This document shows, one piece after another, positions 27,949 to 35,887 of a stretch of 64,000 bases of DNA. The first letter of the stretch is position 1. The number at the start of each line of letters is the position of its first letter. The notes below the pieces were generated by a model. It saw only the letters and a program-made list of their open reading frames with translations, ran no database searches and had not been told where the DNA came from. The DNA is from Aurantimonas sp. Leaf443 (GTDB lineage: Bacteria; Pseudomonadota; Alphaproteobacteria; Rhizobiales; Rhizobiaceae): contig NZ_LMRD01000009.1 in assembly GCF_001425575.1 (NCBI RefSeq), forward strand, positions 1-64,000, given 5' to 3'. The translations under genes were made by a program, and so were the position numbers.

Positions 27949-27980
27949 AACGCCGCCGGAGCTGATGCTCCGGCGGCGTT
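27949..27980. terminator. 14-bp hairpin between small ORF and carA
   Basis: AACGCCGCCGGAGC (27949-27962) pairs perfectly with GCTCCGGCGGCGTT (27967-27980) around TGAT. It lies between converging genes and could end both, but neither side has a proper T-run. Confidence 0.6.
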
Positions 27981-28007
27981 GCTGCATGCCGAATTGGACG
28001 TCCGCGC

Positions 28008-29192
28008 TCAGGCGGCGGCTTTCGCCTTGTGCTCGTCGATCAGCCGGAAGAAGCGGTCGAAGAGATAATGCGAGTCCTGCGGGCCCGGCGAGGCCTCGGG
28101 ATGGTGCTGCACGGAGAAGACGGGCTTGTCGGAGAGGCGCAGGCCGCAGTTGGAGCCGTCGAAGAGCGAGCGATGGGTCTCCTCCACGCCCTGCGGCAGC
28201 GAGCCGGCGGCGACGGCGAAGCCGTGATTCATCGAGACGATCTCCACCTTGCCGGTGGTGAAGTCCTTGACCGGGTGATTGGCGCCGTGATGGCCCTGAT
28301 GCATCTTCTCGGTCGTGGCGCCGAGCGCCAGCGCCAGAAGCTGGTGCCCGAGGCAGATGCCGAAGATCGGCACGTCCTTCTCCACCAGTTCGCGGATCAC
28401 CGGCACCGCATACGCGCCCGTCGCCGCCGGATCGCCGGGACCGTTGGAGAGGAACACGCCGTCCGGCTTGTGCGCCATGATTTCCTCGGCCGTCGCCGTG
28501 GCGGGCATCAGCACGACCTTGGCGCCCTGGCCGGCCATGAGGCGCAGGATATTGCGCTTGGTGCCGTAGTCGATGGCCACCACGGTGTAGCGCGGCTCGG
28601 CGTCGGTGCTGTAGCCGACGTTCCAGGCCCAGGGGCCCTCCTGCCAGGTCGCGGTCTGCTGCGTGCCGACGTCCTTGGCGAGATCGAGGCCGACGAGGCC
28701 GCTCCACGAAGCCGCGCGCGCCTTCAGCGCCTCGACGTCGAAGACCCCGTCCGGCGCATGGGCGATCACGGCGTTCACGGCGCCCTTCTCGCGGATGAGG
28801 GCGGTGAGGGCGCGCGTGTCGATGCCCGAAAGCGCGACGACGCCGCGTGCCGTCAGCCAGGCGTCGAGATCGCCGGCGGAGCGGTAGTTGGAGGGTCCGG
28901 AGACCTCGGCGCGGAAGATGGCGCCGACCGCGCCCCGGCCGTTCATCGGCACGAGGTCCTCGTGGTCCTCGTCATTGGTGCCGACATTGCCGATATGGGG
29001 GAAGGTGAAGGTGACGATCTGCCCGGCATAGGAGGGGTCGGTCAGGATCTCCTGGTAGCCGGTGAGCGCCGTGTTGAAGCAGACCTCGCCTTCCACCGCG
29101 CCCGGCGCGCCGAGGCCGGTTCCCTCAATCACGGTGCCGTCGGCGAGGACGAGAAGGGCGGTCGGCTTGGTCTTGGTCCAGCCTTCGGTCAT
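28008..29192 (-). CDS. carA: Carbamoyl-phosphate synthase small chain
   Basis: A 394-residue glutaminase subunit that feeds ammonia to CarB. The N-terminal small-chain domain shows EGEVCFNTALTGYQEILTDP (20 residues); the C-terminal class I amidotransferase has the nucleophile in FGICLGHQLLALALG and the catalytic His in HHPEASPGP. ATG at 29192 (MTEGWTKT) gives the family's length. It is divergent from the YqeY-like gene and separated from carB by the XRE locus, unlike the tightly joined carAB of enteric bacteria. Confidence 0.96.
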   Translation of the reverse strand: MTEGWTKTKPTALLVLADGTVIEGTGLGAPGAVEGEVCFNTALTGYQEILTDPSYAGQIVTFTFPHIGNVGTNDEDHEDLVPMNGRGAVGAIFRAEVSGPSNYRSAGDLDAWLTARGVVALSGIDTRALTALIREKGAVNAVIAHAPDGVFDVEALKARAASWSGLVGLDLAKDVGTQQTATWQEGPWAWNVGYSTDAEPRYTVVAIDYGTKRNILRLMAGQGAKVVLMPATATAEEIMAHKPDGVFLSNGPGDPAATGAYAVPVIRELVEKDVPIFGICLGHQLLALALGATTEKMHQGHHGANHPVKDFTTGKVEIVSMNHGFAVAAGSLPQGVEETHRSLFDGSNCGLRLSDKPVFSVQHHPEASPGPQDSHYLFDRFFRLIDEHKAKAAA

Positions 29193-29289
29193 GGCGTGCC
29201 TCGCGCAAAGGGTTCGTGGCGGCGCGCGACCGGGCGGCATGGGGCCATGCCGGGGGTCACGCGCGATGCGGACTGTCGAAATCCGATTG

Positions 29290-29318
29290 CATATCGCCGT
29301 CCTGTCGCCCATGTGCAA
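29290..29318 (-). promoter_or_regulatory. Candidate carA promoter
   Basis: On the minus strand TTGCAC (29318-29313) and GATATG (29295-29290) are 17 bases apart, about 100 bases ahead of carA. The same DNA read on the plus strand gives a weaker TTGCAT/CATGTG pair toward the YqeY-like gene. Confidence 0.4.
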
Positions 29319-29366
29319 GGCCCTCGCGAGCGGCCGAGCCCTGCGGGGACCGTGGAAGGACCGGAT

Positions 29367-29834
29367 ATGACCATGCGCCAGACCATCACCGACGCCATGA
29401 AGCAGGCCATGCGCGACCAGGACAAGCGCCGCACCGGCACCCTGCGCCTCGTCCAGGCCGCCGTGAAGGACCGCGACATCGCCAACCGCACCGCCGGCAA
29501 GCCGGAGGCGAGCGACGACGAGATCCTGGCGCTCCTGTCCAAGATGATCAAGCAGCGCGAGGAATCGGCGGGGATCTACGAGACGAACGGCCGGCCCGAA
29601 CTCGCGAGCCAAGAGCGCGAGGAGATCGCGATCCTGAAGGCCTACCTGCCCGCGCAGATGGACGAGGCCGGGATCGACGACGCCGTCGGCGCGGCGATCG
29701 CCGAGACGGGCGCTACGGGCCCCGCCGACATGGGCCGCGTCATGGCCGTCCTGAAGGCGAAGCATGCGGGCGGGATGGACTTCTCCAAGGCGAGCGCCTC
29801 GGTGAAGCGCCTGCTCGCGGCCGCCAAGGCCTGA
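29367..29834 (+). CDS. GatB/YqeY domain protein
   Basis: A 155-residue stand-alone YqeY protein, homologous to the C-terminal tRNA-binding tail of GatB. It has the helical pattern MKQAMRDQDKRRTGTLRLVQ, LLSKMIKQREESAGIYETNG (20 residues) and the small second domain GPADMGRVMAVLKAKHAGGMD. The molecular role is not established; an effect on aminoacyl-tRNA metabolism is inferred from GatB. GGAAGGA precedes the ATG. dnaG starts 79 bases downstream on the same strand, and this trio with carA is a common Hyphomicrobiales arrangement. Confidence 0.9.
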   Translation: MTMRQTITDAMKQAMRDQDKRRTGTLRLVQAAVKDRDIANRTAGKPEASDDEILALLSKMIKQREESAGIYETNGRPELASQEREEIAILKAYLPAQMDEAGIDDAVGAAIAETGATGPADMGRVMAVLKAKHAGGMDFSKASASVKRLLAAAKA

Positions 29835-29913
29835 AACCTCCCCGCCGGGCGGCCGGTCTGCTAGTCTGGCGGATCGCCACCGCCGGACCCGTCGCGACGA
29901 GCCCAAGGACCCC

Positions 29914-31869
29914 ATGCGCTTTCCGCCGAGCTTCCTGGAAGAGATCCGCGCCCGGATCCCGATCTCCGAGATCGTCGGCCGGCGCGTGGTCTTCGACCGG
30001 CGCAAGTCCCAGCCGGCCAAGGGCGATCACTGGGCCTGCTGCCCGTTCCACGGCGAGAAGTCGCCGAGCTTCCACTGCGAGGACCAGAAGGGCCGCTACC
30101 ATTGCTTCGGCTGCGGCGTCTCGGGCGATCACTTCCGCTTCCTGACAGAGCTCGACGGCCTCTCCTTTCCCGAGGCAGTGGAGCGCCTCGCGGCCGAGGC
30201 GGGACTGGCGATGCCCGACCGCGACCCGGAGGCGGAGCGGCGCGAGGCGGCGCGGGCGACCATCCTCGATGCCATGAAGATCGCCGCCGCCTTCTTCCAG
30301 GCGAGCCTCCAGGAGGCCGACGGCGCCAAGGCGCGGGCCTATCTGCGCGACCGCGGCATGAACCTGCAGACGCAGGCGAGCTTCGGCCTCGGCTACGCGC
30401 CCGATTCGCGCAACCGCCTGAAGGAGCACCTGGCCGCCAAGGGCGTCGCGCGCTCCGAGATCGAGGGGGCCGGCCTCGTCGTGCACGAGAACACCGCCGT
30501 CTCCTACGACCGCTTCCGCGACCGGCTGATGTTCCCGATCCTCGACATTTCCAGCCGGCCCATCGCCTTCGGCGGCCGGGCGCTCTCTGCGAATGTCTCG
30601 GCCAAGTATCTGAACTCGCCGGAGACCGAGGTCTTCCACAAGGGCGACGTGCTCTTCAACCTCGCACGGGCCCGCAAGGCGCTGAAGAGCGCGGGGACCG
30701 TGATCGTCGTCGAAGGCTACATGGACGCGATCATGCTGGCGCAGGCCGGCTTCGAGAACGCCGTCGCCCCGCTCGGCACCGCCCTGACCGAGCGCCAGCT
30801 CGACCTCCTCTGGCGCTCCGCGCAGGAGCCGATCCTGTGTTTCGACGGCGACGCGGCCGGACAGAAGGCGGCCTGGCGCGCGGCGGAACTGGCATTGCCC
30901 GGCTTGAAGCCCGGCCGCTCGCTGCGCTTTGCCATGCTGCCCGAGGGCAAGGATCCCGACGACCTCGTGCGCGACGGCGGGGCGGAGGCCTTTCGCGGGG
31001 TGCTCGACGCCGCGCGTCCGCTCGCCGATCTCGTCTGGATGCGCGAGACGGCGGGGGGCGTGTTCGACACGCCGGAGCGGCGGGCCGATCTGGAGCAGCG
31101 GCTGAAGGCGGCCGTCAAGCGCATCGGCGACGAGAGCGTGCGCCGCCACTACCTGCGCGATGCCGACGAGCGCCTCGCCGCCTTCTTCGGACCGGCGCGC
31201 CAGGGCGCCGGACGGGGCGCGCCGCGCGAGCGCCAGGGCGGAGCGCGCGAGGCGCGCGGGCAGGGCGGCGAGGGGCGGCGCACGGCGGCGGCCGGCACGC
31301 GCCGCTCGCCCATCTCCGACCGGCTGTCGCGCTCCAGCCTCACCCGCCCGGCCGGCGGCGGACAGGCCTCCTCGCTGCGCGAGATCGCCATCGTTCTGGG
31401 CTTCGTCAATCATCCGCTCCTCATCGAGGAGGCGTTCGACTATTTCGCCGCGCTCGATCTCGCCGAGGGCGATCTCGACCGGCTGCGCTCCGTCGTGCTC
31501 GACATCCATGCGGAGAAGGCGACGAACGATCGGAGCGAACTCCTCGCCGAGATCGAACGGCGCGGCGCGGGCGATCTCTTTCGTCTGTTCGAGGCGAGGG
31601 CGCGCATGGTGCGGCTCTGGCCTGTCCTTGCGGAAGCGGCGCCGGAGGACGCACGGGAAGCGGTGCGGCAGGCGCTCCACTTGCATCACCGGTCCCGATC
31701 CCTACATACGGAACTTCGTATCGCCGAAGAAGCGCTGATGCGCGATCAGAGCGACGAGGCCTACGCCCATATGCTGGAGGTGAAGCGGGAGATCGAGAGC
31801 GTCGAGGGGACGGAAGCCCTCATCGAAGGCTTCGGCACGCTTTCGGGGCGAGCCGTGAAGACCTTCTGA
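29914..31869 (+). CDS. dnaG: DNA primase
   Basis: A 651-residue primase that makes RNA primers at the replication fork. The N-terminal CHC2 zinc finger is CCPFHGEKSPSFHCEDQKG..YHCFGCG near residues 41-70; the TOPRIM core shows VVEGYMDAIMLAQAG and FDGDAAGQKAA with the acidic metal ligands; the C-terminal helicase-binding domain covers roughly 490-645. Between them (about 425-480) lies an Arg/Gly/Gln-rich linker (APRERQGGAREARGQGGEG) likely to be disordered. rpoD follows after a 342-base promoter region. Confidence 0.97.
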   Translation: MRFPPSFLEEIRARIPISEIVGRRVVFDRRKSQPAKGDHWACCPFHGEKSPSFHCEDQKGRYHCFGCGVSGDHFRFLTELDGLSFPEAVERLAAEAGLAMPDRDPEAERREAARATILDAMKIAAAFFQASLQEADGAKARAYLRDRGMNLQTQASFGLGYAPDSRNRLKEHLAAKGVARSEIEGAGLVVHENTAVSYDRFRDRLMFPILDISSRPIAFGGRALSANVSAKYLNSPETEVFHKGDVLFNLARARKALKSAGTVIVVEGYMDAIMLAQAGFENAVAPLGTALTERQLDLLWRSAQEPILCFDGDAAGQKAAWRAAELALPGLKPGRSLRFAMLPEGKDPDDLVRDGGAEAFRGVLDAARPLADLVWMRETAGGVFDTPERRADLEQRLKAAVKRIGDESVRRHYLRDADERLAAFFGPARQGAGRGAPRERQGGAREARGQGGEGRRTAAAGTRRSPISDRLSRSSLTRPAGGGQASSLREIAIVLGFVNHPLLIEEAFDYFAALDLAEGDLDRLRSVVLDIHAEKATNDRSELLAEIERRGAGDLFRLFEARARMVRLWPVLAEAAPEDAREAVRQALHLHHRSRSLHTELRIAEEALMRDQSDEAYAHMLEVKREIESVEGTEALIEGFGTLSGRAVKTF

Positions 31870-32002
31870 TCGAAGAGCCGAAGGCACGCCGAACGCGCTG
31901 CCGCCGGCGGTCGACAGGCGCTCGAACCGCAGAATCCGAACCGTCTTGCGGGGTTGACAGGGCTTGACGCTTCGGTGACACGACGTGCAACGGCGTCGTG
32001 GC

Positions 32003-32030
32003 CTTGAAATTTATGGGAAACATCCATTTT
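32003..32030 (+). promoter_or_regulatory. Possible RpoH (heat-shock) promoter of rpoD
   Basis: CTTGAAA followed, 17 bases after CTTG, by CCATTTT. Alphaproteobacterial sigma-32 promoters have CTTG, about 17 bases, then CYTATNT or CCAT-like sequence. In E. coli rpoD has a heat-shock promoter, so a similar design is plausible; the -10 match is partial. Confidence 0.35.
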
Positions 32031-32081
32031 TAGGCCGCGGTCGAGCGGGCGTTACGACGTCAAGCGGCAGGCCGCGTATGG

Positions 32082-32096
32082 TTAACCGGGCGTTTA
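32082..32096 (+). promoter_or_regulatory. Possible CtrA-binding site upstream of rpoD
   Basis: TTAA-CCGGGCG-TTTA matches the full CtrA consensus TTAA-N7-TTAA at seven of eight fixed positions and lies 116 bases before the rpoD start. Such sites occur by chance at modest frequency, so this is a suggestion only. Confidence 0.25.
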
Positions 32097-32211
32097 CCGG
32101 TCGCGTGGCAGGAACGAACTCCGGTTCGCCTTCGTGCCGAGCGGCCAGAATCTCTCGAGATGACCCCGTGGCAGGCCGGATCGGCGACGCGCGAACTGGA
32201 GAATGACACGC

Positions 32212-34188
32212 ATGGCGACAAAGGCCAACGAGAGCGAAGCCCCGGTCGAGGAGCGCAACGACTCTGCCCCCGACGGCCCCTTGCTCGACCTTTCGGATGA
32301 CGCCGTCAAGAAGATGATCAAGGCCGCCAAGAAGCGCGGCTTCGTGACGATGGACCAGCTCAACTCGATGCTCTCGGCGGACGACGTCACGTCCGAGCAG
32401 ATCGAGGACACGATGGCCATGCTGAACGACATGGGCATCAACGTCGTCGAGGACGACGAGGAAGGCGGCGAGGAAGAGCAGCCCGCCGAGGAAAGCGAGA
32501 GCACCGAGGTCGCCGAGGCCGGCTCGACCCAGGTCGCCGCCGCGCCCAAGCGCGAGGCCGGCGAGCGCACCGACGATCCCGTGCGCATGTATCTGCGCGA
32601 GATGGGCTCGGTCGAGCTTCTCTCCCGCGAGGGCGAGATCGCCATCGCCAAGCGCATCGAGGCCGGGCGCGAGACGATGATCGCCGGGCTCTGCGAGAGC
32701 CCGCTGACCTTCCAGGCCATCATCATCTGGCGCGACGAGCTCAACGACGGCAACATCATGCTGCGCGAGATCGTCGATCTCGAGGCGACCTATGCCGGAC
32801 CCGAGGCCAAGGCCCCGATGGGCAACGGCGACGGAACGCCCGCGCCCGCCACCGAGCCGCCCTCCGCCCGCCTTCCCGGCGAGGAGGAGGAGGACGACGA
32901 GGACGATCTGGAGAACTCCCTGTCGCTCGCCGCGATGGAGGCCGAGATCCGTCCGCAGGTCATGGCGACCTTCGACGTCATCGCCGACAGCTACAAGCGC
33001 CTGCGCAAGCTGCAGGACCAGCAGGTCGAGAACCGGCTCGCCGCTCAGGGCACGCTATCGCCGAGCCAGGAGCGGTCCTACAAGAAGCTGAAGGACGACC
33101 TCATCACCGCGGTGAAGAGCCTTTCGCTGAACCAGAACCGCATCGACGCGCTCGTCGCCCAGCTCTACGACATCAACAAGCGCCTCGTGACGAACGAGGG
33201 GCGCCTCCTGCGTCTGGCCGAGAGCCATGGCGTGCGCCGCGACGAGTTCCTGCGCGAGTACCAGGGGTCGGAACTCGACCCGAACTGGACGCGGCACGTC
33301 GCCAACCTTTCCGGCAAGGGCTGGCTGAAATTCGTCCAGAACGAGAAGGAGGGCGTTCGCGCCCTTCGGCAGGAGATCCAGAATCTGGCCACCGAGACGG
33401 GGCTCGAGATCATCGAGTTCCGCCGCATCGTCAACATGGTCAAGAAGGGCGAGTCCGAGGCCCGGCAGGCCAAGAAGGAGATGGTCGAGGCGAATCTTCG
33501 TCTCGTGATCTCGATCGCCAAGAAATACACGAACCGCGGTCTGCAGTTCCTGGACCTCATCCAGGAGGGCAATATCGGCCTGATGAAGGCGGTGGACAAG
33601 TTCGAGTACCGCCGCGGCTACAAGTTCTCGACCTACGCCACGTGGTGGATCCGGCAGGCGATCACCCGTTCGATCGCCGACCAGGCCCGCACGATCCGCA
33701 TTCCCGTGCATATGATCGAGACGATCAACAAGATCGTGCGCACGAGCCGCCAGATGCTGCACGAGATCGGCCGCGAGCCGACGCCGGAGGAACTGGCCGA
33801 GAAACTGGCCATGCCGCTGGAGAAGGTGCGCAAGGTCCTGAAGATCGCCAAGGAGCCGATCTCCCTCGAGACGCCGGTGGGCGACGAGGAGGATTCGCAT
33901 CTCGGCGACTTCATCGAGGACAAGAACGCCATCCTGCCGATCGACGCCGCGATCCAGGCCAATCTGCGCGAGACGACCACACGCGTGCTCGCCTCGCTGA
34001 CGCCGCGCGAGGAGCGCGTGCTGCGCATGCGCTTCGGCATCGGCATGAACACCGACCACACGCTGGAAGAGGTCGGCCAGCAGTTCTCGGTGACGCGCGA
34101 GCGCATTCGCCAGATCGAGGCCAAGGCCCTGCGCAAGCTCAAGCATCCGAGCCGCTCGCGCAAGCTGCGGTCCTTTCTCGACAGCTGA
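32212..34188 (+). CDS. rpoD: RNA polymerase primary sigma factor RpoD
   Basis: A 658-residue housekeeping sigma factor. Region 1.1 is about residues 25-80; an acidic linker follows ([10 protein letters not shown]); region 1.2 starts near 122 ([20 protein letters not shown]); a long non-conserved region spans 1.2 to 2; region 2 near 415-505 contains [20 protein letters not shown] and the melting motif [15 protein letters not shown]; region 4 carries [20 protein letters not shown] 32212 (MATKANES) has GGAG ten bases upstream and matches relatives; an ATG at 32203 would sit too close to that site. Confidence 0.97.
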   Translation: MATKANESEAPVEERNDSAPDGPLLDLSDDAVKKMIKAAKKRGFVTMDQLNSMLSADDVTSEQIEDTMAMLNDMGINVVEDDEEGGEEEQPAEESESTEVAEAGSTQVAAAPKREAGERTDDPVRMYLREMGSVELLSREGEIAIAKRIEAGRETMIAGLCESPLTFQAIIIWRDELNDGNIMLREIVDLEATYAGPEAKAPMGNGDGTPAPATEPPSARLPGEEEEDDEDDLENSLSLAAMEAEIRPQVMATFDVIADSYKRLRKLQDQQVENRLAAQGTLSPSQERSYKKLKDDLITAVKSLSLNQNRIDALVAQLYDINKRLVTNEGRLLRLAESHGVRRDEFLREYQGSELDPNWTRHVANLSGKGWLKFVQNEKEGVRALRQEIQNLATETGLEIIEFRRIVNMVKKGESEARQAKKEMVEANLRLVISIAKKYTNRGLQFLDLIQEGNIGLMKAVDKFEYRRGYKFSTYATWWIRQAITRSIADQARTIRIPVHMIETINKIVRTSRQMLHEIGREPTPEELAEKLAMPLEKVRKVLKIAKEPISLETPVGDEEDSHLGDFIEDKNAILPIDAAIQANLRETTTRVLASLTPREERVLRMRFGIGMNTDHTLEEVGQQFSVTRERIRQIEAKALRKLKHPSRSRKLRSFLDS

Positions 34189-34222
34189 ACCGGGGCGGCC
34201 CGACCGCCGCATTCGCACAGAC

Positions 34223-34259
34223 ACGAAAGCCGCTCCGGCAACCCCGGGGCGGCTTTCGT
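34223..34259 (+). terminator. Terminator downstream of rpoD
   Basis: ACGAAAGCCGCTCCGG and CCGGGGCGGCTTTCGT pair over 16 positions with one wobble around a five-base loop, followed by the weak tail CGTTCT. It lies 34 bases after the rpoD stop. Confidence 0.75.
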
Positions 34260-34432
34260 CGTTCTAGGGGCTCGGAGTTCGTCGAACGCCCGGTCCCGCC
34301 ACGCCAGATCCCAGCACGCCACGATGTCCAGACCGCCGCATGAACGGCAGGTGAACATGCCCTTCCGGCGGCGTTCAGCCGGCGCGCTCTAATCTCGGTC
34401 CCAAGATCAATCGAACCACCCCGGAGGACATC

Positions 34433-34792
34433 ATGGTCACGACCTTCATCCGCAACGCCTGCCTTGCCGTCGCGATCGCCGCTACGGGCCTCGTCGGAAC
34501 CGTCCTGCCGGCCGCCGCGCAGGACGTGCGCTTCGGGATCACCATCGGCGACGGGCGGCCCGACTATCACCGCGGCTACGACCGTCACGACCGCCGCTCG
34601 CACTACCGCCCGGCGCCCGTCTGCGGCCCGCAGCAGGCCGAGAACAAGGCGGACCGCATGGGTCTTCGCCGCACCCGCGTCGTCGATGTCAGCCGCCGCA
34701 GCATCGTGGTCCAGGGCCGCTCGCGCGGCGACCGCGCCACGGTGCGCTTCGCCCGCGCGCCCGGCTGCCCGGTGATCAGCTTCCGCAACTGA
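34433..34792 (+). CDS. Hypothetical exported protein, His/Arg-rich
   Basis: A 119-residue protein with a standard Sec signal peptide (cleavage after AAA, near residue 29). The mature part starts QDVRFGITIGDGRPDYHRGY, then has a His/Arg/Asp-rich stretch (YDRHDRRSHYRP), and a compact C-terminal half with two Cys (near 64 and 112) that could form a disulfide. No enzyme motif is seen. GGAGG precedes the ATG. Similar small periplasmic proteins occur in rhizobia without known role. It has its own terminator. Confidence 0.75.
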   Translation: MVTTFIRNACLAVAIAATGLVGTVLPAAAQDVRFGITIGDGRPDYHRGYDRHDRRSHYRPAPVCGPQQAENKADRMGLRRTRVVDVSRRSIVVQGRSRGDRATVRFARAPGCPVISFRN

Positions 34793-34814
34793 GGCGGCCT
34801 TACCGGAAACGACG

Positions 34815-34851
34815 AAAGGCGGGTGGTGCTCGAGGCACCGCCCGCCTTTTT
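34815..34851. terminator. Bidirectional intrinsic terminator
   Basis: AAAGGCGGGTGGTGC and GCACCGCCCGCCTTT pair over 15 positions (one G-U) around TCGAG, with TT more on the plus strand. It lies between two convergent genes and the stem itself supplies T-rich ends both ways. Confidence 0.9.
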
Positions 34852-34877
34852 CCATGCTCCGCGATGATTTCCCGCCG

Positions 34878-35612
34878 CTACGGCGCGATGTCGAACTCCA
34901 TCCGCACGGTTGCGCGAACGGTCGATTCGCCGGTCTCCACCGGCACCGCGGGCGCGGGTGCCGCGTCCATGCGCTTCATCGACTGCAGCATCGGCATCGG
35001 CGGCATCTCGTCCGTCCCGACCTCGATATGGCGCACCGCGCCGAGCGTCACGCCGGCCGCCTCGGCGAGCACCGCCGCCGTCGCCCGCGCATCCGCCACC
35101 GCGTCGCGCCGCGCCGCCTCGCGCAAGGCCGCCGGATCGTCGAAGGCGAAGGTCAGCGATCCGCCCTGGTTCACCCCGAGCGTCACCGCCTTGTCGAGGA
35201 TCTCGCCGAGCTTTGCGAGATCGCGAACGCGCACCGAAAGCGTGTTGCGCACCTCGTAGCCGACGATCGCCGGCGGGTTCTGGGGCGGCGTGTCGTCGTT
35301 GTCGTAGCGATATTGCGGCGAGACGGCGAAGTCCGAGGTCTGCAGGTCGCGCGCCTCGATGCCGAACTCCTTCATCGCCGTGGACACGCGCGCCATGGTC
35401 TCGTTCGTGCGGTCGAGCGCGGCGCGGGCCGTCTCTTCCACGGACAGGACCGTGAAGCTCGCAAGCGCGAGGTCCGGCGTGCCGCTGGCCTCGCCGGTGC
35501 CGGTGACGTCGATGCGCGGCCGGTCGGGCGCCGCATCCTGCGCGAGGGCGGCGGGCGCGTCGGCGAGGGCGGTGGCTCCCAGAAGAGCGGCGGCCAGGAT
35601 GACAGGTCTCAC
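34878..35612 (-). CDS. SIMPL domain (DUF541) periplasmic protein
   Basis: A 244-residue exported protein. The signal peptide ends after ALA near residue 24. The SIMPL domain follows: IDVTGTGEASGTPDLALASF, a central repeat with TSDFAVSPQYRYDND, IVGYEVRNTLSVRVRDLAKL (20 residues), and ARATAAVLAEAAGVTLGAV. SIMPL/DUF541 proteins (for example YggE of E. coli) are linked to oxidative stress tolerance and may form ring-like oligomers in the periplasm, but their activity is unknown. It shares its terminator with the gene on the other side. Confidence 0.88.
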   Translation of the reverse strand: MRPVILAAALLGATALADAPAALAQDAAPDRPRIDVTGTGEASGTPDLALASFTVLSVEETARAALDRTNETMARVSTAMKEFGIEARDLQTSDFAVSPQYRYDNDDTPPQNPPAIVGYEVRNTLSVRVRDLAKLGEILDKAVTLGVNQGGSLTFAFDDPAALREAARRDAVADARATAAVLAEAAGVTLGAVRHIEVGTDEMPPMPMLQSMKRMDAAPAPAVPVETGESTVRATVRMEFDIAP

Positions 35613-35887
35613 GAGAGGCGATCTCCGATTCGGGAAGGGTAGCGTTCTCTGTATCGCTCCATTGCGGCACGATCTCGAAGGGCTCGGCGCCGCCCTGCCG
35701 CGCGGGTCGCGATGGGGGCGCCGACCGCATCGACGAAGGCCGGCTTGGCCGCATCCTCGGCCGGGGATAGGCTTGACCTTCGGGCGGCAATCGCCGAACG
35801 CGAAGACCGACCCCGCTCATGCAACGACAAGGGTCTCAGCCGCGGACGGACATCGTCCGAAGGCCGGGCAGATCACCGGGAGAGACG

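Larger units (their letters stand above)
31870..32211 (+). other. dnaG-rpoD intergenic region (rpoD promoter region)
   Basis: A 342-base non-coding gap with more A+T than its surroundings. It contains CACGACG/CGTCGTG (a seven-pair dyad at 31979-32000), overlapping TTGACA and TTGACG hexamers at 31954 and 31964 without clear -10 partners, a heat-shock-like element at 32003, and a CtrA-like site at 32082, both described separately. Several promoters for rpoD are likely. Confidence 0.55.

Noticed and set aside
31954-31982. TTGACA as the rpoD -35 box
   Set aside because: Neither TTGACA at 31954 nor TTGACG at 31964 has a plausible -10 hexamer at 16-18 bases; the region is only described as the leader.
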